Positions 59,393-64,000 of a DNA stretch of 64,000 nt are shown piece by piece; the stretch's first letter is position 1; every line of letters begins with the position of its first letter. Source of the DNA: CAZOVB01 sp964583095 (GTDB lineage Bacteria; Planctomycetota; Phycisphaerae; SM23-33). A program made the position numbers and the translations under genes. The stretch lies in assembly GCA_964583095.1 (NCBI GenBank), contig CAZOVB010000003.1:62001-126000 (forward strand). Direction: 5' to 3'. The notes under the pieces are model-generated. The model searched no databases. It saw only the letters and a program-made list of their open reading frames with translations, and was not told the origin of the DNA.

Positions 59393-60289
59393 CTACTCCA
59401 GCGGCACGATCAGTCCCTGGCTGTACTGGCTCCTGCCAAGATGGAAAACCGCTACGGGGCGATATTTGAGCATCCGGGCTGCCCGCCGGGAAAACTCGGC
59501 GGAAAAGGCCTCCATCGCACCGTGGGCCTGGCCCGATCGCATCCGCTGCTGCCAGAATTCCTCCACGGGAAGGACCAGATCCTCCACGGGGTAGGCGGCC
59601 TGGGGGGCAATGGCCGGATCGTTTTTAGCCTCCTGGGTCCCGGATTCCCCGCTGCGCTCGAACGTGACGGTCCCTCCGGCCGCAGCCGCGGCAAAACGAA
59701 GCGCCTCCACGATCGACTTGTTCCGCAGGCGCAGGTTGATCTTGCTCTGGCCCCCACCGGATCCGAAAGCCCAGTCCACGTTGCCCAGCCGGGAAAGCTG
59801 CTCGATCGCCCGGACCACACTGACCGAGTCGAAGCTCAACGTGTCATGCTTGGCGTTGGCGGGGTCCACCGCGATAAACGCCCGGACGTACGAGAACTGC
59901 AGGTCGCGAAGGTCCTCTGCGCGAACCAGGTGTGTTTGGCCTTTGAGCCTGAGTTCCCAGACCCTCTGGCCCCCCATGTCCGACAGACGCCGGATCCGGT
60001 AGACCTTGCCGTCTTCGCCCAGGAACTGCGTAGCCTCGACCGCTTCCAGAAAGTCCCGGGTGTGGAGCTTGACCTTCACATCCAGTTTCTCGGACCATTC
60101 CTCGCCGGCCCGTTGCGAAACGCCCACGTCAAACGTCCGGGCCATCTCGTAAAGCGGCGAAGCCTTTACCGCAGAAACGAAATCCCGGATCACCTCCCGG
60201 GCAGGCTGGGCCTGGTCCTGGGCAAAGCCCGGGCAGGCAAGGGTAAGCACAATGATGGCCGAAAGGGCCAAGGGTCTGTGTTGCTTCAT
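59393..60289 (-). CDS. Secreted protein with STN-like domain, linked to an ECF sigma operon
   Basis: The 298-residue protein has a signal peptide (KQHRPLALSAIIVLTLACPG). After a mixed N-terminal region, residues ~150-220 read like a secretin/TonB short N-terminal (STN) domain: LSFDSVSVVRAIEQLSRLGN and INLRLRNKSIVEALRFAAAA. The C-terminus has no clear barrel or receptor. It shares ATGA with the upstream putative anti-sigma gene, so sigma, anti-sigma and this protein form one operon. It may be an envelope component sensed or controlled by that system; that role is inferred. Confidence 0.75.
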   Translation of the reverse strand: MKQHRPLALSAIIVLTLACPGFAQDQAQPAREVIRDFVSAVKASPLYEMARTFDVGVSQRAGEEWSEKLDVKVKLHTRDFLEAVEATQFLGEDGKVYRIRRLSDMGGQRVWELRLKGQTHLVRAEDLRDLQFSYVRAFIAVDPANAKHDTLSFDSVSVVRAIEQLSRLGNVDWAFGSGGGQSKINLRLRNKSIVEALRFAAAAAGGTVTFERSGESGTQEAKNDPAIAPQAAYPVEDLVLPVEEFWQQRMRSGQAHGAMEAFSAEFSRRAARMLKYRPVAVFHLGRSQYSQGLIVPLE

Positions 60290-60831
60290 CTTCTCTCTCC
60301 TGTGGGTTGCGATCGGCGGGGTTGGCCCCTCTCCGATGCCAGTAGTGATATCTGCATTTGTCCGTTGCTGACTTCCAACCGGGCCAGCGTGAAATTGCGA
60401 AGCAACGTTCGCAGCCCGGCCTCGAGTTGCCTGTTGGCACCGCCCTGGGCCGAGGCCGTCGCGAACGACACCTGCCCCGACGGGTGCTTCTCGACCACGA
60501 TTTCCCCTTCCACACCCAGTTTTTCCAAGGCCCGGCGGATCGTCTCGCGCCTCCGCTGGGGGTCGGCGGAGGCCTCCAACGGCTCGATGGCCAGGGACGG
60601 CCCGGGGGAGGGGGAGACCTCATCCGCTCCGGTCCCGGCAAAAAGCATCGCAAGCAGGATCATCCCCGCCGTTCCGGCCGAGCAGGCCAGGCTGACAGCG
60701 GCAACCTTACGCCCGATCCGCCTGTGCCGGGCCGAGACAAGCTGCCTTCGTGTCGGCCCCGTCCGGATCTGCCCGCCCAGGCGGGAAAGATCGTCGGTCA
60801 GTTGTCTCTCAAAATCGCTCTCTTGGTTCAT
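60286..60831 (-). CDS. Putative anti-sigma factor (single membrane helix)
   Basis: The 181-residue protein has a cytoplasmic N-terminal ~40 residues, one membrane helix (VAAVSLACSAGTAGMILLAM) and an outer C-terminal domain. This topology and the overlap with an ECF sigma gene (ATGA) suit an anti-sigma factor. The usual zinc-binding His-x3-Cys-x2-Cys motif is absent from the N-terminus, so the match is by position and topology only. It also overlaps the next gene by four bases. Confidence 0.65.
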   Translation of the reverse strand: MNQESDFERQLTDDLSRLGGQIRTGPTRRQLVSARHRRIGRKVAAVSLACSAGTAGMILLAMLFAGTGADEVSPSPGPSLAIEPLEASADPQRRRETIRRALEKLGVEGEIVVEKHPSGQVSFATASAQGGANRQLEAGLRTLLRNFTLARLEVSNGQMQISLLASERGQPRRSQPTGERR

Positions 60832-61358
60832 GGTTGGATTTTCTCGCGAAGGTGTTCCAGGGCCGTGTGCGTGCGGCTCTTGACGGTCCCTTCCGGGATG
60901 CCCAGGGCCTCCGCCGCCTCAGCCACGCTCATCTGTCGGTAGAATCGCAGCACGATGACTTCCCGCTGCGGACCGGTCAGTTCCTGCAACGCCTCGGCCA
61001 GGGCTTCCAGCCGGGCCTGAGTCTGTTCATCGATCCCATCGAAGCCCTGGCGGATCTCCCAGGCGGCCTTTCGCCGACGGAGCCTTCGCAGCCAGCTTCG
61101 CCGCATCCGCCGGCATTGGTTGAAGACGATGCCGTAAAGCCAGCTTCGCAGCCGGGCCGGGTCGCGCAGGCGACGCCCGCACCGCCAGGCCTCCAGCAGC
61201 GCATCCTGGGCGGCATCCCGGGCGTCTTCCCGGTTGCCCAGTTGCAGATACGCCGCACGAACAGCCTCCAGCCCGTAGGCCTCGTTCAAGGCCTCCAGGG
61301 CCTCGGGGCTGCGCTTCTGCAGCAGTCGGCCGATGCGAAGGTCATCCGTGCCCTTCAT
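60828..61358 (-). CDS. ECF-type RNA polymerase sigma factor
   Basis: The 176-residue protein has ECF region 2 (NREDARDAAQDALLEAWRCG; LRSWLYGIVFNQCRRMRRSW) and region 4 (LTGPQREVIVLRFYRQMSVA; EALGIPEGTVKSRTHTALEH). No region 3 or C-terminal extension is seen. GGAAAGG precedes the ATG. It leads the operon with the putative anti-sigma and the secreted STN-like protein, and lies divergent to a sulfatase gene. I cannot identify its target promoters. Confidence 0.95.
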   Translation of the reverse strand: MKGTDDLRIGRLLQKRSPEALEALNEAYGLEAVRAAYLQLGNREDARDAAQDALLEAWRCGRRLRDPARLRSWLYGIVFNQCRRMRRSWLRRLRRRKAAWEIRQGFDGIDEQTQARLEALAEALQELTGPQREVIVLRFYRQMSVAEAAEALGIPEGTVKSRTHTALEHLREKIQP

Positions 61359-61566
61359 TCACAACCTTTCCGTTTCACAAGGCTGTGCCCGACGGGGGCG
61401 ATCCGTTCACCGGAAAATCCAGGTTTTCTCCAGAAAGACCACATGACCCGATCATATCGTCTGCCCTCCTGAACGGAAGTGCCGCATTTGCCCTTGATTC
61501 CCCCCCTCGGACAAGCCATGCTGGCCGGGAGTTCCATTCTTGCAGACCCCAAACCCGGAGAATCCC

Positions 61567-63099
61567 ATGGCGGACCGACCCAACGTTATCTTCATCTACG
61601 CCGACGACCTTGGCCGTGGCATGCTCAGCTGCTACGGACAGAAGTACTTCCAGACCCCAAACATCGATCGCCTCGCCGGCGAGGGCATCCGATTCACCCG
61701 TGCCTACGGCGCTTCGTTCTGCGCCCCGGCCCGGGCGAGCCTCCTCACGGGCCTCCACGATTGCCACCGCCTGGGATTCACCTTCACCTCCGGACGCATC
61801 TGGGAGAAGCTCACCAGCGGCGAGATGAACATTGACGAAATCAGCGAGGTGATCAACACCACCGGGCTCCAGACCTGCGAGGGAGAGGTCTTCCTCGGGC
61901 AGGTCGCCAGACAGGCCGGCTACGTCACCGCCGAAATCGGCAAGCTCGAATGGGGCTTTGCCACCACCGACAAACGAATCCGAAGCCACGGCTGGGACTA
62001 CCACTACGGCTACTACGACCACGCCCAGTGTCACGGCTTCTACCCGCCCTACCTGTTCGAAGACGGCAAGAAGGTCGACATCCCCGGCAATACCCGCGAT
62101 GACTTCGGCAAAACCCCCAGCGACGAAACCGACGAAAACCGCGCCCAGCGATGGGACATGACCGGCAAGGCCGTCTACTCCCAGGACCTCTTCGACCAGA
62201 AGATCCTCCAGTTCCTCCGCGACAACCGCGACAAGCCGTTCTTCCTCTACCACCCGTCCCAGTTGCCTCACGGGCCCATCAGCATCCCGGAAATCCACCC
62301 CGCCGTGGCCGACGTGGACGAACTGACCCAGTTCGAGAAGGAATACGCCTCGATGGTCCTCCGCCTGGACCAGACCGTCGGGCTGATCCTCAACGAACTC
62401 GAGACCCTGGGCATCGACGACAAGACCGCCATCGTCTTCTGCTCCGACAACGGGCATCAGCCCTACTACGTCCAGGAAGGACGCTGCAAACCCAATGTGA
62501 ACCTGGCCACGGGCGAGGTCTACAACGACGTGACCACGCACTATACCTCCGAGGCATCGGGGGACATCTTCAACGGCAACGACTCGATGGCCGGCAAGAA
62601 GTTCTCCAACTGGGAAGGCGGCATCCGCGTGCCCTACCTGGTCCGCTGGCCCGGAAAGGTCAGCCCAGGCCGCGTCAGCGATCACATGCTGGCCAACTAC
62701 GACTTCATGGCAACCCTGGCCGAGATGATTTCCGGCCAGTGCCCCGAAGGCAAGGACGCACTGAGCTTCTGCCCCGAACTGCTGGGACGCGACCAGCAGC
62801 CCCACGAGTACGTGATCTTCGCATCCCGGCTGGGCCCGGCCCTGATTACCCCCCAAGGCTGGAAGATCCGCCACTGCCGAACCCGCGACGACAACATCCA
62901 CCAGCTCTACAACCTCCCGGAAGACTACGCCGAGCAGAACGACCTGGCCTGGGAATGCCCCGACCAGACCCGTCGGCTCAGCAAGGCCCTGCTGCACGAG
63001 TGCGAAGGCAGCCTGCTCTGCGGAACCAGCGAGTTCCGTCACGTGTACCTGCCCGGCCTGCAGTTCTTCGGCCCCGAGTGTCACTGGGACATCCTCTAG
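61567..63099 (+). CDS. Sulfatase (formylglycine type, S1 family)
   Basis: The 510-residue protein begins RPNVIFIYADDLGRGMLSCY with the metal-binding Asp pair and has the catalytic signature CAPARASLLTG, in which the cysteine becomes formylglycine. Further motifs are GKLEWGFATTDKRI (a GKWH-like position), SQLPHGPI and FCSDNGHQPYY. No signal peptide is present at the preferred ATG (GGAG upstream), although a more distal start nine codons earlier exists. It is divergent from the ECF operon with 208 bases between. Substrate unknown; with the sulfatase at 32038 it supports use of sulfated glycans. Confidence 0.92.
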   Translation: MADRPNVIFIYADDLGRGMLSCYGQKYFQTPNIDRLAGEGIRFTRAYGASFCAPARASLLTGLHDCHRLGFTFTSGRIWEKLTSGEMNIDEISEVINTTGLQTCEGEVFLGQVARQAGYVTAEIGKLEWGFATTDKRIRSHGWDYHYGYYDHAQCHGFYPPYLFEDGKKVDIPGNTRDDFGKTPSDETDENRAQRWDMTGKAVYSQDLFDQKILQFLRDNRDKPFFLYHPSQLPHGPISIPEIHPAVADVDELTQFEKEYASMVLRLDQTVGLILNELETLGIDDKTAIVFCSDNGHQPYYVQEGRCKPNVNLATGEVYNDVTTHYTSEASGDIFNGNDSMAGKKFSNWEGGIRVPYLVRWPGKVSPGRVSDHMLANYDFMATLAEMISGQCPEGKDALSFCPELLGRDQQPHEYVIFASRLGPALITPQGWKIRHCRTRDDNIHQLYNLPEDYAEQNDLAWECPDQTRRLSKALLHECEGSLLCGTSEFRHVYLPGLQFFGPECHWDIL

Positions 63100-63281
63100 C
63101 CTCAAAGCGTGGAAGAAGACAGCGTCCTTCGAGCCTTTGCCGCGCGGACGCCCTGGGCAGGTCCCCGCACTGGCGCAGAACATCCGCGGCGATTCTCACC
63201 GTTCAATGCGGGAATGGGCATTTTCGAACCTGTCGGAACTCCTGCCCCTCGAAGCGGTGGAATCTCCCAAGGACCGCGCGT

Positions 63282-63310
63282 TGACAAAGCAGCCTGAATC
63301 GCAAAGATAG
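63282..63310 (+). promoter_or_regulatory. Possible promoter of gatC-gatA
   Basis: A perfect TTGACA (63282-63287) lies 17-19 bases before a weak AAGATAG-type -10, 41 bases upstream of gatC. The V-ATPase promoter has a similar AAAGATAG in the same place. The -10 match is poor. Confidence 0.3.
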
Positions 63311-63350
63311 GGTCCCAGCCCGCGTTTCAGAATCAATGAGGATTGCAGAT

Positions 63351-63653
63351 ATGAGTACTTCCATCACGGCTGATCAGGTCCGCCACATCGGTCTGCTGGC
63401 CAGGATCCAACTGACCGACGAAGAGGTCGAGAGGTTCGCCCGCCAACTGGGCCATATCCTCGAGGCCTTCGATAAGATCCAGGCCCTGGATACCGAGGAT
63501 GTCGAGCCCATGGTTCGGCCTGTCGAGATCGAAAACGTCCTGGCCGAGGATGAACTCCACGAGAGCCTCAGCGCGGATGTCGCCCTGGCCAACGCCCCGG
63601 AGCGGGACCAGGACTACTTCAAGGTCCCCAAGGTGATCGGAGAGAGCCAGTGA
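63351..63653 (+). CDS. gatC: Asp/Glu-tRNA(Asn/Gln) amidotransferase subunit C
   Basis: The 100-residue small subunit of GatCAB starts at the ATG at 63351 (GAGGA eight bases upstream). It shows the family pattern VRHIGLLARIQLTDEEVERF and the late DYFKVPKVIGE segment that wraps around GatA. It stabilises the complex that amidates misacylated tRNA. Its stop overlaps the gatA start (GTGA), so the two are translationally coupled. Confidence 0.95.
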   Translation: MSTSITADQVRHIGLLARIQLTDEEVERFARQLGHILEAFDKIQALDTEDVEPMVRPVEIENVLAEDELHESLSADVALANAPERDQDYFKVPKVIGESQ

Positions 63654-64000
63654 GCCGTCTGATCGATCTGCCCCTGACCGACCTGGCCAAGGCGATTTCC
63701 TCCGGCCAGGCCTCCGCCCTGGAGGCCACCGAAGCGTATCTCGATGCCATCCAGCGCCTCGACTCCAGGCTCAATTGCTACAACGAAGTCCTGGCCGAGA
63801 GAGCCCGCGACCAGGCGCGGGCCGTCGACGCAAAACGAGACCGTGGCCAACCGCTGGGCCCCCTGGCCGGGGTCCCCCTGGCCCTGAAGGACAATCTCTG
63901 CACGACCTACGGCAAGACAACCTGCTCTTCCCGGATGCTCCAGGAGTTCCACGCGCCCTACAACGCCACAGCCGTGGCAAAACTCGAAGCCGCCGACGCG
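63650..64000 (+). CDS. gatA: Asp/Glu-tRNA(Asn/Gln) amidotransferase subunit A (3' truncated by window edge)
   Basis: The first 117 residues of GatA are visible from a GTG at 63650 that overlaps the gatC stop. LGPLAGVPLALKDNLCTTYG contains the catalytic lysine region of the amidase signature, and TCSSRMLQEFHAPYNATAV is the usual following segment (the family more often has TASRML). The serine triad lies beyond the window. GatA frees ammonia from glutamine for tRNA-bound Glu or Asp amidation. gatB is not in the window. Confidence 0.95.
   Translation, partial: MSRLIDLPLTDLAKAISSGQASALEATEAYLDAIQRLDSRLNCYNEVLAERARDQARAVDAKRDRGQPLGPLAGVPLALKDNLCTTYGKTTCSSRMLQEFHAPYNATAVAKLEAADA

Noticed and set aside
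1..64000. CRISPR arrays, insertion sequences, prophage genes, rRNA or complete tRNA genes.
   Set aside because: I looked for regularly spaced direct repeats, transposase or integrase motifs, terminal inverted repeats and rRNA/tRNA signatures, and found none.

Overview
The window is a high-GC bacterial chromosome segment with dense, mostly operonic genes on both strands. The two ends cut genes: an unidentified C-terminus on the left and gatA on the right. It holds no insertion sequence, prophage, CRISPR array, rRNA or complete tRNA that I can see. The gene content points to an anaerobic, fermentative, heterotrophic member of the Planctomycetota, probably class Phycisphaerae. It has a V-type ATPase with a DUF2764 subunit, formylglycine-type sulfatases, a GH106-like glycosidase, large secreted HEAT-repeat proteins, a Rex-linked trimeric [FeFe] hydrogenase and a proton-translocating transhydrogenase. 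The taxonomic placement is inference from gene content and style, not a database match.

Layout. 0-10 kb (mostly minus strand): a secreted protein with tandem beta-repeats, a lipoprotein amidase, a LemA protein, the split transhydrogenase pntA1-A2-B, and a secreted HEAT protein with an embedded receiver-like domain. 10-20 kb (plus): a PIN-TRAM membrane protein, a degenerate cytidylate-kinase-like protein, and a seven-gene V-ATPase operon (E, DUF2764, A, B, D, I, K). 20-26.5 kb (minus): a sugar-utilisation operon iclR - GH106-like glycosidase - arabinose/fucose-type isomerase, plus a lipoprotein esterase. 26.7-39.6 kb (mixed): an orphan ParA, VanZ-like protein, ROK kinase-trpE, a beta-lactamase-fold hydrolase, a sulfatase, two cysteine-cluster proteins, small lipoproteins, purD, an M42-type peptidase, and a putative ~130-nt non-coding RNA with its own promoter and terminator.

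39.8-54.1 kb (plus) is the most remarkable part. One run of genes starts at a perfect Rex operator and holds rex, the hydrogenase genes hydC-hydB-hydA, a histidine kinase fused to a complete sensory H-cluster domain, two stand-alone receivers, a receiver-histidine kinase hybrid, and then the maturation genes hydE-hydG-aspA-hydF. It packages H2/redox production, redox repression, probable H2 or redox sensing by an [FeFe]-hydrogenase-derived kinase, and cofactor assembly (with a likely dedicated ammonia supply) in one locus.

54.2-64 kb: a second secreted HEAT protein, asnS, a PHP-domain protein, infA, an ECF sigma/anti-sigma/secreted STN-like operon, a second sulfatase, and gatC-gatA (partial).

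How it fits together: sugars released from (sulfated) polysaccharides would be fermented. NADH and reduced ferredoxin would be re-oxidised by HydABC under Rex control, NADPH balanced by Pnt, and the ATPase (whose K subunit carries a sodium-site signature) would link ATP to an ion gradient. Several genes appear to be transcribed without a leader, with a -10 box ending six bases before the start codon.
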